Shown here piece by piece: positions 44,245-51,775 of a stretch of 64,000 bases of DNA. This DNA is from Actinoplanes sp. NBC_00393 (GTDB taxonomy: Bacteria; Actinomycetota; Actinomycetes; Mycobacteriales; Micromonosporaceae), in NCBI RefSeq assembly GCF_036053395.1, contig NZ_CP107942.1, positions 4,182,501-4,246,500 on the forward strand, written 5' to 3'. A program made the position numbers and the translations under genes. Each line of letters starts with the position of its first letter. Within the stretch, counting starts at the first letter, position 1. The notes under the pieces were generated by a model that was not told the DNA's origin, did no database searches, and saw only the letters and a program-made list of their open reading frames with translations.

Positions 44245-44481
44245 ACCTCAACGGCGGCTCGCCAACACCAGCCGCCACCCACGCAGGCAACCCGGCCGCC
44301 GTTCCAGACCTCAACGGCGGCTCACCAGCACCAGCCGCCACCTACGCAGGCAACCCGGCCGCCGTTCCAGGCCCCAACGGCGGCTCGCCAACACCAGCCG
44401 CCACCCACGCAGGCAACCCGGCCGCCGTTCCAGGCCCCAACGGCGGCTCACCAACACCAGCCGCCACCCACGCAGGCAACC
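44245..44481 (+). repeat. 63-bp tandem repeat family A, 3.8 copies
   Basis: Copies at 44245-44307, 44308-44370, 44371-44433 and a partial one at 44434-44481. They differ at few positions: ACCTC or GCCCC at the start, CGCCAAC, CACCAGC or CACCAAC in the middle. Each copy contains GGCGGCT and AGCCGCC, able to pair as a 7-bp stem around a 10-base loop. A partial, more diverged copy may lie just upstream, since AGGCCGCGTTCCAG at 44231-44244 matches the unit's end. Confidence 0.9.
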
Positions 44482-44624
44482 GTCGGCGATCGACGGATCG
44501 GCCGGCGCCGCCGGCGGGCCTCCGCGGCGGCCGGGTCCATGCCGATGGCACCCGTTGGTTTTACTCGACGATGGACCGGACATACGGGGGTTCGGGTCGA
44601 GTGATAGCCGTAAGGCACAGCCGC

Positions 44625-44645
44625 GCCCGTGTTTTCGGGCTTTTT
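44625..44645 (+). terminator. Intrinsic terminator (stem plus T-tract)
   Basis: GCCCG at 44625-44629 pairs with CGGGC at 44636-44640 around TGTTTT, followed at once by TTTTT. This is a textbook Rho-independent signal, rare in this genome style. It lies 423 bases past the kinase/cyclase stop and may end that transcript or an RNA made from the repeat region. Confidence 0.6.
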
Positions 44646-44719
44646 GATCATCCGGCTGGAAGTTGCACACCCTTCGGGCCGGTTGAGGCAGCAACAGCGC
44701 CCAACCAGCCCCCGGCAAG

Positions 44720-44776
44720 CCGGGGTTGTGGATCATCCGGCTGGGGATTACGGCTGTCCGATGATCCACACCCCGG
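44720..44776. repeat. Long imperfect inverted repeat with an alternative upstream hairpin
   Basis: Left arm 44720-44737 and right arm 44760-44776 pair over 17 bp with one bulged T; the inner 10 bp GTGGATCATC and GATGATCCAC are perfect. The CCGGGG at 44720-44725 can instead pair with CCCCGG at 44710-44715 around CAAG, giving two mutually exclusive folds. The 14-mer GATCATCCGGCTGG in the left side also occurs at 44646-44659, just after the T-tract. Confidence 0.65.
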
Positions 44777-44860
44777 CCTCGGCGGAGCGCTACCGCAGCA
44801 CCGGGCCAACCCCTGATCGCGGCGACGCCTACCAACCCAGCTGGTCGTCAGGGCTGCCTC

Positions 44861-45024
44861 ACCCCGCCGTAAACGACACTCAGCGACAGCCGGGACAGTC
44901 CGGCTGACCACCACGGCAGCCTCACCCCGCCGGAAACGACACTCAGCGCCAGCCGGGACAGCCCGGCTGACCACCACGGCAGCCTCACCCCGCCGGAAAC
45001 AACGCTCAGGGACAGCCGGACCGA
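44861..45024 (+). repeat. 63-bp tandem repeat family B, 2.6 copies
   Basis: Copies at 44861-44923, 44924-44986 and a partial copy from 44987 to about 45024. The sequence is unrelated to family A, though the period is the same. Each full copy has CAGCCGGG followed after ACAG by a pairing arm: CCCGGCTG in copy 2, TCCGGCTG in copy 1, where a G-T wobble keeps the stem. It ends about 22 bases before the stop of the next minus-strand gene. Confidence 0.88.
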
Positions 45025-45046
45025 GGGTTCGCGGCGGTCTGTAGCG

Positions 45047-45538
45047 TCAGATTTCTGGGTCGGCGTCAGCGTCGGCGTCGTCGGGGAGTTCCGCAGGGGA
45101 GGTGTTCGGCAGCGGGAAGATCGAAGCGTCGAAAAGCGGATCCGGTTCGATGTCGAAGCTACTGATGATCTCGTCGATCGGGATGCGCGACAGGTTGCGC
45201 GGTTCGACGGCCGGGGCAACCGCGGCGACCACGGCGATCAGCCTCGTCTGGATTCCCTCGCCCGGCTCCAGGTCGTGCAGGCGCTGCACGTCCACCTCGG
45301 TGCAGGGCGTGCCGTCCTCGCCCAGCCCGACGGCCAGCAGCCGGGTGAGGTAGCAGCCCGGCTCGTCCACCTGCCGGAAGGCGACCACCGCCCAGCCGAG
45401 GAACGGCAGGCTGACGGTCAGTGCGACCTCGTCGCCGCGGTAGCAGTCGAAAGCGACCTGACCGAACCGGCTGTCCGGTGTGAAGCTCAGGATGCTGCCG
45501 TCGGCGAGCTCGCGGCCGATGCCGAGCGGATTGGCCAT
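45047..45538 (-). CDS. Conserved-looking protein of unknown function
   Basis: 163 residues. The body is a soluble alpha/beta protein with VAFDCYRGDEVALTVSLPFLGWAVVAFRQ. The C-terminus is strongly acidic (PDDADADADPE). No motif identifies a function. ATG 45538 is chosen because the sequence upstream reads as non-coding; it is divergent from the isomerase-family gene by 55 bases. The stop lies next to the end of repeat family B. Confidence 0.65.
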   Translation of the reverse strand: MANPLGIGRELADGSILSFTPDSRFGQVAFDCYRGDEVALTVSLPFLGWAVVAFRQVDEPGCYLTRLLAVGLGEDGTPCTEVDVQRLHDLEPGEGIQTRLIAVVAAVAPAVEPRNLSRIPIDEIISSFDIEPDPLFDASIFPLPNTSPAELPDDADADADPEI

Positions 45539-45580
45539 GCCGCCATGTTTCCACCAAGTGGCGGACTTCCGGGTGCACGA

Positions 45581-45586
45581 TATCGT
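45581..45586 (+). promoter_or_regulatory. Candidate -10 element for a leaderless transcript
   Basis: TATCGT ends seven bases before GTG 45594, the spacing expected if transcription begins at the start codon. No good -35 is seen. Supported mainly by the lack of a ribosome site. Confidence 0.35.
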
Positions 45587-45593
45587 CGCCTGG

Positions 45594-46223
45594 GTGGATC
45601 TCCTGCAGATGATCGCCGATGAGCGGCGCCGGCTCGCTGACCTGGTCGACGCGCTGAACCCGGAGCAGCTGAACACGCCGAGCCTGTGTGCCGGCTGGAG
45701 CGTCCAGCAGGTGGTGGGACATCTGGTGGCGGCGGTCGCGGCGTCGAACCTCGCGGCGCTGAAACTGCTGGCGCGCAGCGGGTTCAGCATCCACAAGGCG
45801 AACGCGCGCCTGGCCGTGCAGACCGCGGACCGGCCCGCCGGTGAGCTGGCCGCGCTGCTGCGCGAGCACGCGGACAACCCGTTCCGCCCGCCGATCGTCG
45901 GCTATCCGGGGCAGCTGACCGACCTGCAGGTGCACGGCCAGGACATCCGCCGGCCGCTGGGTCTGCCCGCCGACCTGCGGCCCGAGCGGCTGCGGGTCTC
46001 GCTGGACTTCCTGGTCGGCGGGCGCGCGGTCGGTTTCGTGCCGAAACAGCGACCGGCCGGCCTGCGGATCGAGGCGAGCGACCTGGACTGGGCCTGGGGC
46101 GACGGCCCGCTCGTGCGCGGCACAGGCGAGGCGGTGATGCTGGCGCTGACCGGCCGGCGGGTCGCCCTCGCCGAACTGGAGGGCGACGGCGTCGCCGAGA
46201 TGCGCGCCCGGGTTCCCGCCTGA
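45594..46223 (+). CDS. Maleylpyruvate isomerase family (mycothiol-dependent/DinB-like) protein
   Basis: 209 residues. The four-helix DinB/MDMPI N-terminal domain is clear from IADERRRLADLVDAL and GWSVQQVVGHLVAAV with its metal-type histidine, and a second QLTDLQVHGQDIRRPLG segment. Enzymes of this family use mycothiol as cofactor or are thiol-dependent transferases, common in actinobacteria. The start GTG 45594 has no Shine-Dalgarno. TATCGT at 45581-45586 could be a -10 element for a leaderless message. Confidence 0.8.
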   Translation: MDLLQMIADERRRLADLVDALNPEQLNTPSLCAGWSVQQVVGHLVAAVAASNLAALKLLARSGFSIHKANARLAVQTADRPAGELAALLREHADNPFRPPIVGYPGQLTDLQVHGQDIRRPLGLPADLRPERLRVSLDFLVGGRAVGFVPKQRPAGLRIEASDLDWAWGDGPLVRGTGEAVMLALTGRRVALAELEGDGVAEMRARVPA

Positions 46224-46225
46224 GC

Positions 46226-46528
46226 TCAGCCGGTGGCCATCCGGATCAGGGCGTTGCCGCCCAGCAGCAGGACGTCGGCGCCGGCGACCAGGGCCATGCT
46301 GCGGTTCAGGTACTTGGCGGCCGGCTCCGGCTCGGCGGTGCCGAATCCCCGTACCGCGTAGAAGATCGCCGCGAGCACCAGCGGGATACCGCCGATGAGC
46401 AGCAGCCCGACCTGCCCCGGCGTGTTGCCGCGGATCACCAGCATGGTCACCAGTACCGCCGGGACGATGCCGAAGAACACCACGGCGAGTCCGGCGTACC
46501 ACCGCAGCGGTCCGATCGGTTGCGTCAT
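46226..46528 (-). CDS. Small three-helix membrane protein
   Basis: 100 residues with three membrane segments (about 13-33, 40-58 and 75-92). ATG 46528 has GGGAGG about five bases upstream, a strong ribosome site that fixes the start. No family recognised. It is convergent with the isomerase-family gene and lies 31 bases downstream of the metallophosphoesterase gene on the same strand, so it may be the second gene of that operon. Confidence 0.72.
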   Translation of the reverse strand: MTQPIGPLRWYAGLAVVFFGIVPAVLVTMLVIRGNTPGQVGLLLIGGIPLVLAAIFYAVRGFGTAEPEPAAKYLNRSMALVAGADVLLLGGNALIRMATG

Positions 46529-46559
46529 CACCCTCCCTTTCACCATGCCGAATGCTAGA

Positions 46560-47783
46560 TCACGCCGAGCCGGAGGCCAGCTGCACGACGGTGATGTCGG
46601 ACGGGGCGCCGACCCGGACCGGCGGGCCCCAGGCGCCGGCGCCGCGGCTGACGTACAGCTGGGTGTCGCCGTAGCGTTCCAGGCCGGCGTTGGTCGGGTT
46701 CGCCAGCTCGGCGATGTAGTTGCCGGGCCACAGCTGCCCACCGTGGGTGTGCCCGGACAGCTGCAGGTCGACGCCGTGCTCGACGGCCTCGTGAATGGCC
46801 ACCGGCTGGTGGGCCAGCAGCACCACCGCACGGCTGCGGTCCCGGTCGCTGAGCGCCGCGGCGAAGTCGGCGCCACCGCCGCCGTCGCGCTCGCCGGACA
46901 CGTCGTCGACGCCGGCCAGGTCGAAGCCGGGCAGCTCGAGCCGGGAGTTGCGCAGCGGCTGCATGCCGAGCTCACGCACCTTGGCGACCCACGGCTCGAC
47001 GCCGGAGATGTACTCGTGGTTGCCGGTCACGAAGAAGGTGCCGAGCCGCGAGCGCAGCCCGCGCAGCGGCTCCACCGAGCCGGCCAGGTCCTCCACGTCG
47101 CCGTCGATCAGGTCGCCGACCACCGCGACCAGGTCCGGCTGGGTCGAGTTGATCGTGTCGACCACCCGTTGGCAGAAGCCGCTGCCGAGGACCGGGCCGA
47201 GGTGCACGTCGCTGACCACGGCGATCCGCAGCCCGTGGGCGCTGCGCGGCAGCTTCGCCAGCGGCACGGTGATCCGTTTGACGGAGGGCCCGTCGAGAGT
47301 GCGGTAGGCGCCGGCCCCGACGGTGCCGACCGCGATGGCGGCGGCCGCGCCGCCGGCGATCCGGGAGACGAAGACCCGGCGCGAGATCTGGGCAGGATTT
47401 TCCGGTACGCGCTCCGGCGCGATTTCCGCAGCCGGTGCGGTGGTGGCCGGCACCGGTTCGCGACGGCGTGCCAGCCAACGGCTCAGCAGCGGCCGGACCA
47501 CCTCGCCGGCGAGCACCCCGAGGAACAGGTAGATCAGCAGCGCCAGCCACAGATATCCGGGCCACGCGACGACCCGTACGAGGCTGTGCGGCAGCCCGGA
47601 CTGCCCGCCGGCCAGGGCGCCGACCGCCAGCACCGGGCCGGCGATGAACACGGCGTTGCCGGCCCTGCGCCACCCGGTGCGGGGTGCGGTGGTGTCGCGG
47701 ACGAGCCGGCGCCAGACGTACCAGTGAGCGCTTGCGAGGATCGCCAGCACCACGGCCAGCACCAGCAGAAATACGAGGATCAC
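46560..47783 (-). CDS. Membrane-bound metallophosphoesterase (YkuE/YaeI-like)
   Basis: 407 residues. Three N-terminal membrane helices (about 1-20, 43-60 and 73-95) and a second hydrophobic stretch with twin arginines (ISRRVFVSRIAGG) precede the calcineurin-like phosphoesterase domain. Its motifs are VVSDVHLGP, GDLIDGD, GNHEY, LLAHQP and SGHTHGGQLWP, all with intact metal ligands. Homologues act outside the membrane on lipid or cell-wall phosphoesters. GTG 47783 is the start. Confidence 0.9.
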   Translation of the reverse strand: MILVFLLVLAVVLAILASAHWYVWRRLVRDTTAPRTGWRRAGNAVFIAGPVLAVGALAGGQSGLPHSLVRVVAWPGYLWLALLIYLFLGVLAGEVVRPLLSRWLARRREPVPATTAPAAEIAPERVPENPAQISRRVFVSRIAGGAAAAIAVGTVGAGAYRTLDGPSVKRITVPLAKLPRSAHGLRIAVVSDVHLGPVLGSGFCQRVVDTINSTQPDLVAVVGDLIDGDVEDLAGSVEPLRGLRSRLGTFFVTGNHEYISGVEPWVAKVRELGMQPLRNSRLELPGFDLAGVDDVSGERDGGGGADFAAALSDRDRSRAVVLLAHQPVAIHEAVEHGVDLQLSGHTHGGQLWPGNYIAELANPTNAGLERYGDTQLYVSRGAGAWGPPVRVGAPSDITVVQLASGSA

Positions 47784-47836
47784 CGGTCGAGGCTATGCGC
47801 CCGCAGCCGAACCGGAAAACCTCTCTCAGTACGCCC

Positions 47837-48307
47837 TCAGCCGTCGGTTCGCCCGGGTGTCCACCCGGACACGTCGCGCAGCCGGCCACGCCACAGCCGG
47901 CCCGGGGCGTTGATGGTGTGACCGGGCCGCGAGATGCGGGCGTTGCGCAGGTGGATGTACCTGGTCGGAGCGGACAGCGCCTGGTACTGCCGGTAGGAGA
48001 TCTCCTCACCGATGTCACGGCTCTTCACCGCGGCATGGGCCAGGTCGGACTGCTCCTTGACGTACTCGGCCATGCCGACGTAATACGCGTCCTCGTGGTC
48101 GTTGAGTTCGCTGAGCTCGGCGAACCACTGCCATTGCGGGATCAGTTCGCCGTCCACCACGAGCCCGCCCACGGTCAGCGTGAACGGGGTGCCCGGATCG
48201 ACGTGCTCGACGAGCTGATCCGTGAGCGAGACGTAGTTGGCGAGCACGCCGTCCGGCTCGGCCCAGTCGGAACGCACAGCACGGGTCTCCAGCATCGGAT
48301 CGGACAT
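47837..48307 (-). CDS. GvpU-like gas vesicle accessory protein
   Basis: 156 residues. FTLTVGGLVVDGELI (about 42-56) followed by a helix and the segment YIHLRNARI, then INAPGRLWRGRLRDVSGWTPG, matches the order of conserved blocks in GvpU of Bacillus megaterium (…FIHLKNTKI…WRGKIAEVDGF). GvpU is a chaperone-like regulator of gas vesicle clustering. No gvpA or other gas vesicle gene is in the window, so this may be an orphan family member with a different job. The similarity is from memory and by eye. Confidence 0.65.
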   Translation of the reverse strand: MSDPMLETRAVRSDWAEPDGVLANYVSLTDQLVEHVDPGTPFTLTVGGLVVDGELIPQWQWFAELSELNDHEDAYYVGMAEYVKEQSDLAHAAVKSRDIGEEISYRQYQALSAPTRYIHLRNARISRPGHTINAPGRLWRGRLRDVSGWTPGRTDG

Positions 48308-48351
48308 ATCCCTAATCTAGGACAGCGGCCACCGCCGTGATCCCGGTTCGC

Positions 48352-48807
48352 TCAGAAGGCCACCTTCAGCAAAAGCTCGGACAGAGTCGTCCGCTCATGG
48401 TCGGTCAGCTTCGCGAAGCAGGCGTCGCCGGCTGCTCGGGCCACGACCAGCGCCTCGCCCAGCAGCCGCTGTCCCTCGGCGGTCGCCACGATGATGCGCG
48501 AGCGCCGGTCCCGCTCGTCGGGCCGCCGTTCCACCAGGCCGCGCTGTTGCAGGTCGTCGACCAGGCTGACCACCTGACTGGGATCCAGCCCGAGGAACTC
48601 GCTGAGCTCGCGCTGGGAGGGGCCGAGCCCCTGAGCAGCCAGCCACAGCACCGACATCGAGCGGACCTTCAGACCGAGCGGCGCCAGCCGCGCGTTCGCC
48701 GCGCTGCTGGTCACGGCCCGGGCGCGGGCCAGTAGGAAGGCGGGATCGGCGGCGAGGCCGGAGGCCAGCAGCCGGTGTCCGAGCTGGGCGGCCTGCGCCT
48801 CGGACAT
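48352..48807 (-). CDS. MarR family transcriptional regulator
   Basis: 151 residues. A winged HTH with LSEFLGLDPSQVVSLVDDLQQRGLVERRPDERDRRSRIIVAT (helix 3 to wing) identifies MarR. GGGGGAGGA four bases before ATG 48807 fixes the start. It is divergent from a secreted hydrolase gene at 48938, with an inverted repeat overlapping a promoter between them, so it most likely represses both. Confidence 0.92.
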   Translation of the reverse strand: MSEAQAAQLGHRLLASGLAADPAFLLARARAVTSSAANARLAPLGLKVRSMSVLWLAAQGLGPSQRELSEFLGLDPSQVVSLVDDLQQRGLVERRPDERDRRSRIIVATAEGQRLLGEALVVARAAGDACFAKLTDHERTTLSELLLKVAF

Positions 48808-48865
48808 GAATCCTCCCCCGATCTGCACTTCTGGCCGGAACTCTACCGGAGAACACCCACGCCAT

Positions 48866-48894
48866 TTGAGAACTTCAATGTTTGACTTTCTCAA
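48866..48894. promoter_or_regulatory. MarR-type operator overlapping a promoter
   Basis: Perfect inverted repeat TTGAGAA (48866-48872) and TTCTCAA (48888-48894) with a 15-base spacer that itself holds a TTCAA/TTTGA near-dyad. It lies in the 130-base gap between the marR gene and the divergent hydrolase gene. TTGACT at 48882-48887 and GACGAT at 48906-48911 give a -35/-10 pair with 18-base spacing for the plus-strand gene; the operator covers the -35. AT content is high here compared with the surroundings. Confidence 0.75.
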
Positions 48895-48937
48895 CTATGG
48901 GCCGCGACGATGGCACCGACACGGCAGGAGGTCACCC

Positions 48938-50290
48938 GTGAAACGCCTCTCCCATCTGGTCCTCGCGGTCGTCCTGACGATGACGACGGCGGCCACCCCG
49001 GCGGCCGCGCACGGCGCCGCGCCACCACCGGGCGAGCACCGGGGCACGCTCGCCAACGGCGCGACCTGGCTCGGCCACATCCCGCAGCGCTGGAACGGCA
49101 CGGTCCTGCTCTTCGCGCACGGCTTCGGGCCGCTGCTGCCACAGGACTCGCCCGACGTCCAGACCCGCGACCTGCTGCTCGCCGAGGGGTACGCGATGGT
49201 CGGCTCCTCCTATTCCGGTCCGACCTGGTGGGCCCTGGAGACCGCCCTCGACGACCAGTTCGCCGCGCTGGACGCGTTCACCGCCGTGCTCGGCGCCGAG
49301 CCGCGCCGCACGATCGCGGTCGGCCGCTCGATGGGCGGCCTGGTCAGCGCCCGCCAGGCGCACCAGCCCCGCGGCGAGATCGACGGCGCGCTGACCACCT
49401 GCGGCATCGTGGCCGGCGGCCTGAATCTGAACAACTACCAGCTCGACGGCCTGCACGCGCTCACCGAGCTGCTGGCGCCCGGCCGGGAGATCCCGCTGGT
49501 CCGCTACACGAGTCCGGCGCAGGCCGCCCAGGCCGCCGCCGAGATCACCGCCCTGGTCACCGAGGCGCAGGCCACCGCAGAAGGGCGCGCCCGGATCGCG
49601 CTGGCCGCCGCCCTGTTCAACCTGACCGGCTGGGTACGCGGAGAGCCCCGGCCCGCACCGGACGACTACGTCACCCAGCAGGAACACCAGTACCGCACCC
49701 TGCTGGCCGGCGCCCTCACCCTGTATGTCACGGGCCGCCAGCAGATCGAACTCTCGGCAGGCGGCAACAGCGCCTTCAACAAGGACGTCGACTACCGCGC
49801 TCTGCTCGCCGGCAGCGTACGGTCGGCGCAGGTCAAAGCCCTGTACCGCGACGCCGGCCTGGACCTGCGCGCCGACCTCGACCACCTCACCGCGACCGCC
49901 GACATCACCGCGGACCCGTGGGCGGTTGCCGATCTGCGCCGCTCGTCGATGGCCACCGGGCCGCTGCGGGTGCCGCACCTGGCCATCCACACCGTCGCCG
50001 ACGAGCTGGTCCCGGTCGAGCAGGTCAACTGGTACGCCGAACACGCTCAGCCTCGCGCCGACCGCTTCCGCAGCCTCTACGTCGACACGTCCGGCCACTG
50101 CGTGTTCCGCCCGAGCGAGCACCTCACCGCCCTGCACGCCCTCGAGCACCGCGTCACAACCGGCCGCTGGCCGAGCCTGCGACCCACCGACCTCAACGAG
50201 GCCGGCGCGGCCTACCCGGGCGTCGCCCCGCGCTACCTGCGCTACCACCCCACCCGGCTGGTCGGCGGCCTGGGCGAACCCGGCCGCTGA
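48938..50290 (+). CDS. Secreted serine hydrolase (alpha/beta fold)
   Basis: 450 residues. A signal peptide (MKRLSHLVLAVVLTMTTAATPAAAHG) is followed by an alpha/beta hydrolase with VLLFAHGFGPLLPQ, the nucleophile elbow AVGRSMGGLVSA and a C-terminal DTSGHCVFRPSEHL carrying the probable catalytic histidine. HTVADELVPVEQ supplies the acidic residue. No domain beyond the hydrolase is seen. Possibly a tannase/feruloyl-esterase-like or DUF6351-type enzyme; substrate unknown. GTG 48938 has AGGAGGT six bases upstream. Expression is probably controlled by the divergent MarR protein. Confidence 0.84.
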   Translation: MKRLSHLVLAVVLTMTTAATPAAAHGAAPPPGEHRGTLANGATWLGHIPQRWNGTVLLFAHGFGPLLPQDSPDVQTRDLLLAEGYAMVGSSYSGPTWWALETALDDQFAALDAFTAVLGAEPRRTIAVGRSMGGLVSARQAHQPRGEIDGALTTCGIVAGGLNLNNYQLDGLHALTELLAPGREIPLVRYTSPAQAAQAAAEITALVTEAQATAEGRARIALAAALFNLTGWVRGEPRPAPDDYVTQQEHQYRTLLAGALTLYVTGRQQIELSAGGNSAFNKDVDYRALLAGSVRSAQVKALYRDAGLDLRADLDHLTATADITADPWAVADLRRSSMATGPLRVPHLAIHTVADELVPVEQVNWYAEHAQPRADRFRSLYVDTSGHCVFRPSEHLTALHALEHRVTTGRWPSLRPTDLNEAGAAYPGVAPRYLRYHPTRLVGGLGEPGR

Positions 50291-50322
50291 CGCAGCAGGT
50301 CGCTGGTCGGCTGGAGACCCGG

Positions 50323-50344
50323 GATCGGCGGCCGGCTGCCGATC
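50323..50344. terminator. Near-perfect palindrome after the secreted hydrolase gene
   Basis: The 22-base segment is a near-perfect palindrome with arms GATCGGC and GCCGATC, 32 bases past the stop codon, followed by a second short GC hairpin (CCGGGATCCCCGG near 50352). Without a T-tract it is likely a bidirectional hairpin terminator. The rest of the gap to 50579 shows nothing I recognise. Confidence 0.5.
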
Positions 50345-50579
50345 ACCACTGCCGGGATCCCCGGTGATGCCGCGCGCCGCCGGCTCGCGTTCGTTCGCCC
50401 CGGAACCGATCGGCGCAGGCGTCACCGCCGAGAACCGCCCGCACGTCGGCGGCCATCAGGCCGGCAAACTCGCGGCCCACGGAATCGGCCGGACTGATCG
50501 TGATCCGTTTCAAGACCGGTGGCCGCGGGTAGCCAGCGCGCCGCACCGGCACCCCGGCGCATGTCGAAGGGACGAAGCG

Positions 50580-51680
50580 ATGACTTCCACGATCACCACC
50601 GGCAGTACGGTCACCGGCGGCCCGGCGCCGGCTGAGCTCCGTGTCGGGGTGACCGAGGAGTTTCTGCTGCTCGATCCGGTGACCGGCGACAATGTCGCGG
50701 GCGGCGACCACGGCGGTCCGGAGACCGCGCCCGGCAAGATCAGCCTCAGCTCCGGCGTGTGCACCGACCTGCGCGACGTGCGTACCCGGCTGCTCGCCCA
50801 GCGCCGCCGGGCCGCGACCGCGGCAGCCGACGCCGGCGCCCGGCTGGTCGCGATCGGCGCCACCCCGGTCGGCGAAGCCGGGCAGGAGCCCGCGGCCGAC
50901 ACGTCGTTCCTGAAGATCATCGGCCGGTACGACCTACTGGCGCTCGACCCCGCGGTCTGCGGTATGCACGTGCAGGTCGGCGTGCCGGACCGGGAACTCG
51001 CCGTGCAGGTCTGCAACCACCTGCGGGTCTGGCTGCCGGTGATCCAGGCGCTCACCAGCAACTCCCCGTTCGCCGGTGGCATCGACACCGGGTACGCCAG
51101 CTGGCGAGCGGTGCAGCTGCTGCGCCGGCCCGGGGTGGGCCCGACGCCGCACTTCGACACCCTCGCCGACTACGAGACCACCCTGGCCGGCCTGCGCACC
51201 TACGGGGTCATGCTCGACGGGGCCGGCTGGCATGCCCGGCTCGCCCCCACGCAGCCGGCCGTGGAGGTCAGCGTCGGTGACGTCTGCACCGACGTCGACG
51301 ACGCTGTCCTGGTCACCGCGCTGGTCCGGGCCGCGGTCGCCACCGCCGTCACCGACGTCCTCGACCATCGGCCCGCGCCGAAACCGCAGGACTGCATCGT
51401 CGAGGCCGCGCACTGGCAGGCCGCCCGTGACGGTCTCGACGGCGAACTCGTCGACCTGCGCCTCGGCCGCGCCCGGCCGGCCTGGGAGCTGATCGACGAG
51501 TTCTTCGCCACGGTCAGCCCCGCCCTGCTGTTCAGCGGCGACCTCAATCTGGTCGTGGACGAGCTGGCCCGGCTGCGGCACACCGGCGACGGCGCCGGCC
51601 GGCAGCGACGGATCCATCAGGGTACCGGTGATCTCCGTGCGGTGCTGGCGGCTCTGGCGGCATGGACCACCGCCGGTTGA
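50580..51680 (+). CDS. Diverged GCS2 carboxylate-amine ligase (YbdK family)
   Basis: 366 residues aligned by eye with YbdK/EgtA-type glutamate-cysteine ligases: RVGVTEEFLLLDPVTG, VCTDLRDVRTRL, CGMHVQVGVPDRE, LTSNSPFAGGIDTGYASWR and AVEVSVGDVC. Several normally conserved positions differ. The usual GVEEEF is GVTEEF, the HWDxRPS block is WHARLAP, TVEVR is AVEVS, and about 25 residues carrying the first ExxxE segment are missing. The enzyme may be inactive or use another substrate. ATG 50580 follows GAAGGGACGAAGCG. Confidence 0.82.
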   Translation: MTSTITTGSTVTGGPAPAELRVGVTEEFLLLDPVTGDNVAGGDHGGPETAPGKISLSSGVCTDLRDVRTRLLAQRRRAATAAADAGARLVAIGATPVGEAGQEPAADTSFLKIIGRYDLLALDPAVCGMHVQVGVPDRELAVQVCNHLRVWLPVIQALTSNSPFAGGIDTGYASWRAVQLLRRPGVGPTPHFDTLADYETTLAGLRTYGVMLDGAGWHARLAPTQPAVEVSVGDVCTDVDDAVLVTALVRAAVATAVTDVLDHRPAPKPQDCIVEAAHWQAARDGLDGELVDLRLGRARPAWELIDEFFATVSPALLFSGDLNLVVDELARLRHTGDGAGRQRRIHQGTGDLRAVLAALAAWTTAG

Positions 51681-51775
51681 GCGCCGGCGCACGAAACTGC
51701 GGTACTGTCAGGGACGGCAGTCCTTGCCTTCAACAGTGAGGGAACGCGGCGGCCCCAATCGTCTGGGGACAATTC

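Larger units (their letters stand above)
44203..45046. other. Non-coding repeat-rich region
   Basis: 844 bases without a gene I can support. It contains two 63-bp tandem repeat families (44245-44481 and 44861-45024), a classic hairpin-plus-T terminator (44625-44645) and a long imperfect inverted repeat (44720-44776). Open frames cross it on both strands, but their composition is that of repeat translation, with no ribosome sites and no recognisable fold. Confidence 0.7.

Noticed and set aside
44560..44640. tRNA-like patch (GGTTCGGGTCGAGTG) before the terminator
   Set aside because: No cloverleaf with proper acceptor and anticodon stems can be drawn, and T-loop bases do not fit.
44311..44977. 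Minus-strand open frames made of 21-residue repeats over the 63-bp units
   Set aside because: No ribosome sites or conserved start, composition is simple repeat translation and several frames are open at once. Kept only as a remark under the repeats.
44245..45024. CRISPR array
   Set aside because: The units are contiguous with no unique spacers between them, and no cas gene is present.
50345..50579. Short minus-strand frame reading VLKRITISPADSVG and onward
   Set aside because: No start signal or recognisable family; antisense to no gene and likely chance.
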